DNA of 64,000 nucleotides, taken from positions 65,388,181 through 65,452,180 of the forward strand of contig NC_058340.1 in NCBI RefSeq assembly GCF_905475395.1, written 5' to 3'. A program made the translations under genes and the position numbers. Below, piece by piece: positions 12,685-22,700 of this stretch (position 1 is the first letter of the stretch; each line of letters starts with the position of its first letter). Source of the stretch: Chrysoperla carnea (lineage: Eukaryota > Arthropoda > Insecta > Neuroptera > Chrysopidae). The notes under the pieces are model-generated. The model was not told where the DNA came from. It searched no databases and saw only the letters and a list, made by a program, of their open reading frames with translations.

Positions 12685-12902
12685 CGGTAAAAAATGCATG
12701 GCGTATATTACGATGCTGGTATGGTATAGGAACAGATACTCAAAAAGTATCTAATAATATTTTTTTATACCATACAGTATTGTAAATAACGTCATAGTTC
12801 TGGATCTTATGTTAACATTATATAGAGTATTATCAGATACTTTTTGAGTATTTGTCTCTATACCAAACCAGCATTGTAATAAACGCCATGCATTTCTTAC
12901 CG
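12685..12902. mobile_element. 218-bp palindromic MITE
   Basis: CGGTAAAAAATGCATGGCGT at the left end pairs with its complement at the right end, and complementarity extends through TATACTCAAAAAGTATCT-like inner arms over most of the element. The loop is about 60 bp. It has no coding capacity. The flanks do not show an unambiguous duplication. Confidence 0.7.
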
Positions 12903-12957
12903 TGAATTGACGGTTAATGGATACATTAAACGGTTAATTCTGCTTCTAATTTATACA

Positions 12958-12983
12958 TTTTTTTTTTTTTTTTTTTTTTTTTT
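12958..12983. repeat. 26-nt poly-T tract
   Basis: An uninterrupted run of T lies shortly after the palindromic MITE. It could be a retroposition tail on the minus strand, but no element body was recognised beside it. Confidence 0.7.
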
Positions 12984-13164
12984 GTTTATCAAAATAGCAT
13001 ATGAAACTATTTTTTCAAGTGTAATAAAAAATTTTCTGGAAAAGAACACACAAATACCGAAAACATGTTCATTTAAGAAGTAGTTCAATACGATTTAGAT
13101 AATCAGTATCAGTAAGTTTTCTGGCCTGACTTGTGGTCTATTTTATTTATTTTATTATTTTATA

Positions 13165-13296
13165 ATGAATAATCAAAAACGATTATGTAATGAACTAGAC
13201 GATGAAAAAAACTGTGAATTTTTATCTATTAAGCAAATTTCAAGGAAAAATCTGCGAAAAATTTTATTCATGATTAAACACGTCATATATTATTAG
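13165..13296 (+). CDS. Small 43-codon ORF, doubtful
   Basis: An ATG-initiated frame encodes a lysine- and asparagine-rich 43-residue peptide (start MNNQKRLCNELDDEKNCEFL). It has no signal peptide or recognisable domain, and no nearby splice sites confirm it. It sits between two MITE-like elements and may be a transposon relic or chance. Confidence 0.12.
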   Translation: MNNQKRLCNELDDEKNCEFLSIKQISRKNLRKILFMIKHVIYY

Positions 13297-13409
13297 AAAT
13301 AGATTCTCATACTAAAATTATTTTATATGGGAGGGTGCATTAAGTAGGAGATACAACACAGTATAATTAAAGGGTTTTTTTAAAGAGTGATAGATAACTT
13401 TTATCTTAA

Positions 13410-13756
13410 GGACGTTCCCTAGAAATTACTAATTAATTAAATTACTTAATTTTCTTAGGATCATCTTTAAATCGTGTATATGCATTCTCATTAATGCCGT
13501 TCATAAGCAGGTAAAAATACCGCTTGCGTTTTTCCAGAAAATACATTTAAAGTTATAAAATGAATTTGTGTGTTATTTCTTCTATAAGTGATTTTCTAAC
13601 TAATTCTTTAAGCATCAATGTTTCAAAAACTATGATATATATCAAAAAATTTTATTCTTAATTTTCGTCTAATTTTTCCTTTAACAGAATCCCCTCTAAA
13701 TTTGAAACATAAGTCTCCAATATTTTCATACACTCCTTTTTTTTTTGATAACGTCC
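13410..13756. mobile_element. 347-bp TTAA-flanked MITE (GGACGTT ends), family R3
   Basis: TTAA at 13,406-13,409 is followed by GGACGTTCCC. The right end is GATAACGTCC followed by TTAA at 13,757-13,760. The interior block GTGTGTTATTTCTTCTATAA recurs at 38.58-38.81 kb, and the left end recurs inverted near 45.5 kb. The terminal inverted repeat is short (GGACGTT). The TTAA duplication suggests mobilisation by a piggyBac- or Kolobok-like transposase (inference). Confidence 0.7.
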
Positions 13757-14327
13757 TTAAATCTTTTTTCTAAAACAAATTAATATTGCCTTAATTTATG
13801 ACGAATTTTTGGGACCAAGAAAACGATTCTTAACCGTCCTTTTAAAAAGATAAAAAAAGAAAATAATTCATAAGTATGCGGCTGTGTGTGGAACTCAGAT
13901 ACGAATTCCCGAGGGACTGCTATAGTCAATTAACTAAAAATTATGAATATTTGCAACATTTTATTTGGAATTTAGTTGGAATATTTTTAGTGGAATTCTT
14001 GAAATATGTATTCCATAATTTACAATAAAAATAAATATAATAAACTTTTATTGGTAAATATGTTGATTAAATTATTATTATTGAGTAATAAATGTTTTTG
14101 CAATAAAATAAATTTTAATGATAGTTAATTCAAATTTGATTGATTGTCTAAATAAACTAAAATATTGAATTGAATTTATTTGGTGTCCCAAAATTCACTT
14201 TTTTCGCTACATGTTCTGCGTAGCAAATTTTAATATATTCAATTTAGAATAAAAGAAAAAAAATAGAACTCGAACTCACTAAAAAAAGAGGAACAAAAAA
14301 ATATGTAATAAATTGTACGATTTTAGT

Positions 14328-14333
14328 TTTATT
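14328..14333 (-). terminator. Polyadenylation signal of the odorant receptor gene
   Basis: AATAAA on the minus strand, about 150 bp beyond the receptor stop codon. Confidence 0.5.
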
Positions 14334-14483
14334 TTATAGTTTCTAATAATTCTAAATATTGCTGTGGCTTCATTTCATTTACAATATTCACTAATACTAC
14401 TGAACTCCTGCTTGATTCTATGTATTCTATGTTTGTATAGATTACCTAGATATCTACAAATATTTTGAGGTAAATTCCTAAAT

Positions 14484-17111
14484 TTACTCTTCTTCGTAAA
14501 CTATCCTGAGTAAGGTTAAATATGTGAAAGACGCCTTTAAAATCTGGAAAAAAATTAAATTATGTTTAATTAGGCAGCTTATTTTTAACCCACGAAATAA
14601 AAAAAGTTTGACCGCTTTGACCGTCTGTCTGTTTGCGGCAACGTAGCGCCTAAACGGAAGAACAAATTTTGATTTTTTTTCGTTTGAAAGGTAATTTATT
14701 AGACAGTGTTCTTAGCTATGTTTCAAGTGCGAGTTTAGGGTTCCGTGCCCGAAAAAAGTTTGGAAAAGGCTTTAAGGATAAATGTTATTTAATGGAGAGT
14801 GTTCTTAGATATGTTTCAAAGGCTTAGGGTTGCGTACCCAATAAATTTGTTGGGGATTTTTAAAATTTGGTAAGTTTCACAACATCTTACTTACATCCAA
14901 AAACGTTTCCAAGGACATCTTATGAAATGGCCCAGCTGTTAAAACTAATGGCTTCTGTGACCGCATTAAAATTAGTCGCAACAAATGTTTCGATTTGTTA
15001 TCAAATGTATACCAACTTGAGATACCAACGCTATCTGCTACTTTGAGACTCTAAAATGGATCAAAATGGTTTCATATATTATTTTTTTATACTTCTTTTG
15101 ATGGGCGGACAACTTTGTCTTACCTCAACCAAAACTTCATTTGCATGCCAGTATGAAATAAATAAAACAATGATCATTGCTATCAAATATTCGACAGTAA
15201 AAAATAAGCGAACATTAAAATCTTGCTGAAAAAAAATTAGAAATTTTTGTAAGTTGCTTCTATCTTTAAAAAATATGTCTAGAGAAAATGTCATCGAAAA
15301 ATGACTCCGATATTCTCAAAAACAAAATTTCTAGTCTACTCTGACAGTTTTACCATTCTGGTCTACATCGAGAAATCATACATTTTTGTTTACAAATTCG
15401 TTCAAAATTTCAATTTTCAACTAACTATTATAATCCATTTGAAATTTGAATTCCAAAAAGACGAATTCGATTTTTTCATTTTCGAATTCTAATATCATTT
15501 ACTTACAATTGTTACTTGATACAAAATTGCGCATAACATTATTGAACACACGAGTAATTCCAAAAACATAACAGGATTAAACCATACTCTTAGCTCATTC
15601 ACAAATCTGAAAAAAAAAATATCACAAGAAAGAAAGTATATTTGCATTCTGCCATTTGGGTGCCTCATTTCTCGGTTTTGCCTCTGCCTTGTAGAGAGCA
15701 TTTACTTCAAGTGTCATTTTCAACCCCCGAACCAAAAAAGGTGTTATAAGTTTGACCGCAGTGTGTGTGTCTGAATGTCTGTGGCATCGTAGCGCTTAAA
15801 CAGATGAACCGATTTTGCTTTTTTTATTTCGTTTGAAGGGTAATTTAATGGAGAGTGGAACAACTAAAAAATAGGCGACGATCTTCAAAATCAGTTCAGT
15901 TTGGAGGTGGCTCTAAGGAAAAAGGTAATTTAATGGAGAGTGATCTTAGATATCTTTCAACTCCGAGTCACTTGTAATTTATGTAGAGACTCACCTAATA
16001 ATTCCATTATGATGTGATACACAATTTACAATATCATTAATAACATTAATCGAATATTTTCCTTGTAAAGATTTTTTATTACCTAAATTCTCCAATTTAT
16101 TTTGTAAAATTTTTAATTGTCCAGCTGCAAACACCATCATTGCATAATTATGTGTATTTGCAATTGCTGACGTCCATCCACCAACATTTCCCGAAATTAT
16201 ATGAATTATAAATGCAATTTCATAACCTGGTGTTTCATTATCGTTAAATGGAAACCATGAGCTAAACACAAATGGTTTTCGAATAATATTCGTTGCCGTT
16301 CCGTTCGGATATTTTACGTAAGATGGTCCCGATAAAAATAGTTCTGTATGGGGGATGCTAAAACATGATCGATAATTAGTGAAAATTAAAGCTTCCCTGG
16401 TGGAAAAAATATTGGAAGAAAGAATAAGAAATTCTGAAAAAGTCATATCAATTTCTCAACGTTTTCGGACTAGTCTAATTCAGAGTTATTCAGAGTTCTT
16501 AATACTTTTTTAAAGTTTCTAAGATTTTTTCAGAGTTTCCAAAGACTTATTAAGACTTATTCTTTTTTCAAATATTTTTTCCACCAGGGTTCGCCTTTTT
16601 TTGGGTACAAAATAATTAATATTTGGATACTAAATACTACAATACTCGAAATAAAATTGAATATTAACCTAAAACATCCAAACAACGTAAATAAGGTCAT
16701 AAACAAAAAATACTTTGTAACCCAACGTGATTGATAACAATATTTATCAAAAATTTTAATTAACACCGGTGAACCATGATCGCAAACACTTTGCTCTGTC
16801 GCCAAGACTATATTAATCAAACGATATAAACGTTCTTTTTGAAATAACAATATTGATATTTTACCAATTCCCAGAACATATAATAATGAAACCGTACAAT
16901 TTTTGGTCATATCTTCTACATCACCCCATATTTTATATAACTCGATGAACTCTGTGGTTAAAAATGTGGCAAACCAACCAAATATAATGTATGCCCAATA
17001 ATAGTGAAATTTATTGAAAATTTTATATTTTGTTTGTATTGGATATATTCCAATTATTTGTAAGCATGTTATATTCATTGCTATTGATGGTTTTACTGTA
17101 ATGGTTTTCAT
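14484..17111 (-). CDS. Insect odorant receptor (seven-transmembrane, ligand-gated channel subunit)
   Basis: Six minus-strand exons: 17,111-16,609 (3' edge tentative), 16,357-15,995, 15,606-15,507, 15,225-15,124, 15,050-14,895 and 14,543-14,484. They join in phase to 1,284 nt (427 residues plus stop), a normal length for the family. Family marks seen are WFPFNDNETPGYEIAF before TM4, HHNGIIRFVNELRVWFNP (exon 2/3 junction), HANEVLVE, and the C-terminal signature VADSVGISSWY then LMRSQKPLVLTAGPFHKMSL, ending with ILKASFTYLTLLR. Such receptors pair with Orco in antennal neurons (family knowledge). It shares no signature with Orco itself and looks like a tuning receptor. The first donor, GT after ATTATTTT, is weak; an alternative lies about 30 nt downstream. 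Introns 2 and 5 contain R2 repeat fragments. The gene appears intact and single in the window. Confidence 0.88.
14584..14880 (+). mobile_element. R2 repeat fragment in odorant receptor intron 5
   Basis: It matches R2 blocks ACGTAGCGCCTAAACGGA, TTTGAAAGGTAATTTA and TTAGGGTTCCGTGCCCGAAA. A partial internal duplication repeats GAGAGTGTTCTTAGATATG. It is antisense to the host gene and ends near the start of exon 5. Confidence 0.6.
15719..15975 (+). mobile_element. R2 repeat fragment in odorant receptor intron 2
   Basis: It begins with CCCCCGAACCAAAAAAGGTG, followed by the GTTATAAGTTTGACCGC and GGCATCGTAGCGCTTAAAC blocks of R2. It is truncated after about 250 bp and lies antisense to the host gene. 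Confidence 0.65.
16396..16593. repeat. Inverted repeat spanning odorant receptor intron 1
   Basis: CCTGGTGGAAAAAATATT at 16,397 on the plus strand recurs on the minus strand at 16,558-16,593, with arms of about 35 bp and a few mismatches. The arms lie inside intron 1 and could bring its ends together in the RNA. This may be the remnant of a small fold-back element. Confidence 0.6.
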
Positions 17112-17393
17112 TTTGGCGTTTTAAAATATTATTATTTTTTTGCTTTTTCGGAAATCTGTACGAGAATAACATAGTTTTCGATATTTGTTAGGTTTTTATG
17201 TTGTTGAAGAATTTTCTTCTCAAATAGTGTAATTTTTTATATTTCATATTCAATAAATGTTCAGTTACGTTATTTATTAAGTAAGCACGGATCCAAAAAA
17301 ATTTTTGGAGGAACCAATATGAAGTATTTTTTTAGTAATTAATAATTTCATTCTTTTCATCCCCTTAATTTTTAACTTTCGTTTCCGAATTTT

Positions 17394-18135
17394 TAACTTT
17401 ATGACGTCATTAGAATCCAAAAAATTTAATTTTGCTCTATCACAACAAAATATCCAATTTTGATAAACCAAGTATGTAATCCTAATAAATCTAGGCTATA
17501 ATTTTCAAATTTGTGGTCAAAATTCACCCAGCTCTGATAGGTTTCAAGAATGTGGTGCCCAGGTTCCAGAATTAAGCTAATAAGTAATAGCTAGCAAAAA
17601 ACTGGCATCGCAGCTGAAAAAAATGACCCAAAATTAGTGGGTTTAAAAAAAAATTCCAATAAAATCGGATCAAATTTGACTGTGTTATCAAAAAATCAAA
17701 TTTTTTAACTTTATGACGTCATCAAAATCCAAAAAAATTAATTTTGCTCTATCACATCCAAATTTTATCCAATTTTGATAAACCAAGTATGTAATTCTAC
17801 TAAATTTGGGCCATAATTTGAAAATTTGTGATCAAAATTCACCGAGCTCTAATAGGTTTCAAGAATGTGGTGCCCTTGTCCCAGAATTAAGCGAATAAGT
17901 GATAGCTAGCGAAAAACTGGCATCACAGCTGAAAAGAATGACCCAAAATTAGTGGATTTCAAAAAAAATTCCAATAAGATCGGATCAAATTTGCCTGTGT
18001 TATCAAAAAATCAAATTATTTAACTTTATGACGTCATCAAAATAAAAAAAAAATAATTTTGCTCTATCACATCTAAATTTTATCCAATTTTGATAAACCA
18101 AATATGTAATCCTACAAAATTTGACCCGATTAAAT
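17394..18135. repeat. Tandem array, 312-bp unit, about 2.4 copies
   Basis: Units start with TTTTAACTTTATGACGTCAT near 17,394, 17,706 and 18,019. Each contains a perfect TGACGTCA palindrome, a GCTCTATCACA block, and CTAATAGGTTTCAAGAATGT. A single inverted copy lies at about 45,780-46,200, and the elements at 7.8 and 9.9 kb are distant relatives. The array sits between the odorant receptor and MED24 genes. Confidence 0.75.
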
Positions 18136-19715
18136 AAATAATTTTTGAAATATTGACTAAAGTCAGTTAACGATAAGCTTTTATTTCAGAACGATTCTGA
18201 ATCTATCTCGATACTCAGCCGAATTTTTATGTATTTAGGTCTTCATTACCCTAACTAATCCAATATGCTTAGAAGGACGTCGTCCACATTTATTTTTTAT
18301 TTTAACATCTAAGTTTGTCTTAACTGAAAGTCAGCAAAAAATTCTTTTATAAGAAATATTAATACCTCGAAAACCGCTTATCAAATTCACAAATATTATT
18401 TAACATAACTTAAAATCATTTTGAAAATCTGTTCTTCTTAATAAATAATTAATAACTTAAATTAATTTTCTCCGCCTTAAATCAATATAGGCAATATGTA
18501 ACAACCATAATTTTCAATAAAATTTTTACATAATTATATATTAAAATAAATTATTTTTCTATATAATTTTTAAAAAAACGAACAAATTATGATCGATTAT
18601 TAAGTATTTATTTAAAAAAAATAATAATAATATATTATTCTTATAAAGTTATTTAATTCCTATTAAACATAATTATGCATAATAATCTTATTTAAATTGG
18701 TCACATTTTCTTCGGGAGCTTCATACTTGAGGCGCTATAGTGATACCTACTAAATTATTTTATTTAAAATATGCTTTCATTTTCTTTTTCTTTTCACCCG
18801 TCGAATTGATTATGAATGGATTGATCTTTAATAACGACATTAATTGACTCCTCCATTTTAATCCATCATCACTATAAATGACTTTCAAGAATTCTAGAGG
18901 ATCAGTATCTATGATTTATATTGTTTTTCGGCAAATTGGAGAATACTTAAATGACGAAAAATCTATATAGCTTGACCAGAATCAAGCAAACCGATCCTTG
19001 GTTCTGGTCGTAAATCACCAAAAATTCTTAAAATGGTATTTCGATAAAAAAAATTCCACAAACACAAAATTGTGGTTTACTGTTTTCAATGAATAACTCA
19101 AACCGCTTTAACTTATCGATTTGAGTCAAACTGAGTGTAAGACAGCACAGACACCACCAGTGACGGATTTCCGTCAAAATACAAACAAAAGCAATTTTTA
19201 ATTTAGAATACTTGAAAAATAATTCAGTTCATAAAAGGAAAACAAATAATTCAAAAGGAATACTTAAATGCATCGTAAAGACAAACAACTTTGAAAATAT
19301 TTTCGTAAACTAAATATAATTCAGTACATACAGAGTATTTAAACAATTATTACATATAAATTCGAAATGTAATGCCATCTATGTAATAATAATTGAAACA
19401 ATAAGAGAGGTAATCATTTTATCAACTGAGAATAAATGCCAAAATGCAGACATTGTTGACAACATAAATAAAATAAATAATTGACAACTTTTGTATGATA
19501 CAAAATTGTTTACGATGTTAAATTATGTAAAAATTAATTTAATAAATTAAAATTAAACTAATTATGTGAATTAATAATTACCAAACAAAATGTTAATCAT
19601 AGATTTTTGTAATTAATAAGAACAAAAAATTCTTAGTGAATAAATAATTTGTGATTTCCAATTAATTTGAGGTTAAAAATATTTAATTCCAATTTTGTTC
19701 GAAAATTTCGACAAA
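18136..19715. other. Intergenic interval upstream of MED24
   Basis: About 1.6 kb of AT-rich sequence that must include the MED24 promoter and 5' UTR. I could not recognise a TATA box or initiator with confidence, and saw no other gene. Confidence 0.5.
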
Positions 19716-22700
19716 ATGCTTGCACGTAATCCTGGTAGTGTAAAAGTAACCTCTGAAACTAAAACAACATCAAAAACTAGTTCCTTAAAAGCGCTGTTGT
19801 TAAAAGCTTGGCGAGAACGTTGGTCCGATTTACAATGGGGTATTAATATCAAAACAGTCTTACCGCGAGGTGTATCTGGAGATGTTTATGATTTAGCTGA
19901 TTGTATCCTTCAACAAGCGGTTATCGGGAGTGGTGCAAATCAATTGGTTTTGAGTTATTTGCGACATAGTTTAAGTGCTCAATTGGTTAGTTATTCGGCA
20001 GTTTTACAGCAGATTAGTAAATGTGGATCAAAGCAGTATAGTAAACCGCATTGTATTTGTAGTTTACTAGAATTTTTGGAAGCAATTCAGGTAGCATTCT
20101 TATAATTCCTTCGATTTATTGCAGATCTTATAAGTAGAAGTTTGTTTCTGTCAAATAATGACCAGATATTAGATGTATATAATTTTTCGTTTTAGCCTGG
20201 AATTACTTGTAGAGCGAAACCAGAGGAAAGCTCTTTGGCAACAGCTTTACTAAACGTATGCTTATGGCTATTAAATGTCTTACATTATAATTTGACGAAT
20301 TTTCAAAATAATACAAATATTATAAACCAAACGGACATAATTGAAAAACCATGTGTTTTACTAAATACTTTCGTCCAGGGTGAATTTTTTATATCAATGC
20401 TCTATTTGGCAAAATTTGATAATCCAGGTACGTCAAATATACATAAGAATTTTTTTAACCTACGTTACAGACTAAGATTTCTGATAACTTGTTTAATTCA
20501 CTCAAAGATGGTGATACTATAGTTCGCAAAATACCTCCAGTAATAGGGAATATTCATGTATTTTTTTAATATTTTTAATTCATTGTTTACACCGTAATAA
20601 CAAAGTAAAAAATATAAATACTGCTTAAAAATGCTGTATTTAAGTGTAAACAAATATTTAAAATACATTATAATTTTGAGATATTTAAACGCGGTTTTTT
20701 GGCGCTCTCTGTTGATGACGTATAAGTACGTGATCTGTCAATTGGTGACAGTTCAATGTATAATTTACACTTTAAAAAAATGAATTTACAACACAGAATT
20801 TACACTCGTTATTATTAAGTTTTCTAATAAAAAGCCGTAGAATAGTATAATTTAATGAAATACCATATAAAATGTAAGTAATTAATAGCATACATTATGT
20901 CAACAAATTTGACAAGCCCGTACGATGATGTCACGTCCGTATAAAAATTTGAATTTCCATTTTAGAAATTTTTAAATGCCCTCAATGAATTTGTACTTTT
21001 ATTCATTAATTTTAAGCAATTAAAAATATATTAATTACTAAAAGTATGGTTTAGTTGAAATGTCCAGCCATTAAAGTTACGGAAGAAAAATATTTGAACC
21101 AAATTTAAATTTCATGAATATTCCTTATGACAGAAATCAAAAACTTTTTTTTGTTCACAGAAACTTATGCCGAAATTCAATCAAAAAGTCAAGAAATCGA
21201 AGCATTATTAAACATAAATATAGCTTTAAAACCGTCAACACCAATTGAAAATACGTTAAAAATATTTTCAAATTTCAATATTGATGTTGTATTTCCCGAT
21301 AAAAATAAACCAGAACCCATAACGCATTGTATTCAAAGTTTATTAGCTGTGGAAGTGTATTATAATCCTTGTAGCGATACTAAGAACATTGTCTCGCAAT
21401 TATTAATGTTGAAACGTATTAAAGGTAGAAAGAATTCTTATAAATTAATACTTATCTAAATTTTAAAAGTAATATTAATATTTTTTTTCTGTAGGATATT
21501 CAACAGCCCGACTATATTGTGAATTGATTCGAGCTTGTTTAATGTCGTTGAATAATGCCAGTGGTACGTCGCGGGAAAGTCAATGGGGAGCGTATACATT
21601 TTTGAAAGTACCGCATATTTTACAGCAATTGAATAATTTAAATAAAAGTTAATAGTTTTTCAAGTTAATTTTGATTTTAAGGTAGTATGGCAGTATCAGG
21701 GGTTAAGTTAACTACTCCTTTTTTGAAATTTATTCAAAAGAACATAGTTCCTTCGAGAAATAAGTTAGATTTTTTAATCGTTTTTGTTAAAAATACAATT
21801 CTAAAATGATTGCAGATCTGACTAAAATGTTTCCTTTCATCTCGATAGTGCTATACTACCTTAAAATTCTGGCTTCATACTTGCTGGTTAACAAATGTAC
21901 TACAATTTTTTTAGGTGTTGATTCCGACGAGGATTATTCACAAGATATAATCGATGCATTTGAAATGCTTCTACAATATATTCCATTATTGGATACAACA
22001 GATATTAAATGTTCCTGTAACTGCCTGGAATGTTTAATTAATGAACTAGCTAAATTAAATTTAGTTAGTGAGAAACATTTAAAGTATTTTTCTGGAAAAC
22101 GGTAATCTTTTATAACGTAATTTTTTCTGAGGTTATTTTTCGATTTAACTGTTCTATTTCAATTTTTAGGGAAGGAATTTTAAACAATCTTCAAAAATTA
22201 GATCCAAATAGTACTTCACGAGCCGCCAGTATTCCCAAAGTAATTGTTCGAGCTGAACCAACATTAGCAGGAATTTTGAAAACTTTAAATGCTGAACCTG
22301 CAAAAATTCAGGTATAATAACTTATCCAAAACACTACAAAACTTTGAAATCGTAATAATTATTGTTTTCTTTGTAGGAAGCGCTTATGAGTATGTTACAT
22401 CAAGTTCTTACCGGTAAAAGTTTTGAGCTAATATTGGCAGTGGCAACAGTTGAAGGCAAATTAAAAACATTTGTTAGTAAACTAATCAAATTTAATGAAT
22501 ACTCAAAACAGCCAATGAGTATACCAGAATCACCAAAAACGGCACAATCACGAGCTATGCTTTTTGATATTTCTTTTTTAATGCTATGCTCGATAGTACA
22601 AACTTACGGGTCAAAGGTAAGCACAATTACAAAATATAGAAACGGATTTTATTCAGATATTTTGAGATATGTCCTTAAAATTCTAAATTGTAAGGCCTGT

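Larger units (their letters stand above)
1..14327. other. Gene-poor, repeat-rich intergenic region
   Basis: I find no convincing gene here. Open frames are short, AT-rich and lack paired splice sites. The content is mostly mobile-element debris, listed separately: fold-back elements, TTAA-flanked elements, a SINE, and R1-type repeats. The stretches 520-1550, 1850-3240, 3380-4290, 4420-6060, 6790-7630 and 8410-8790 hold nothing I can name beyond AT-rich sequence and homopolymer runs. Confidence 0.6.
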
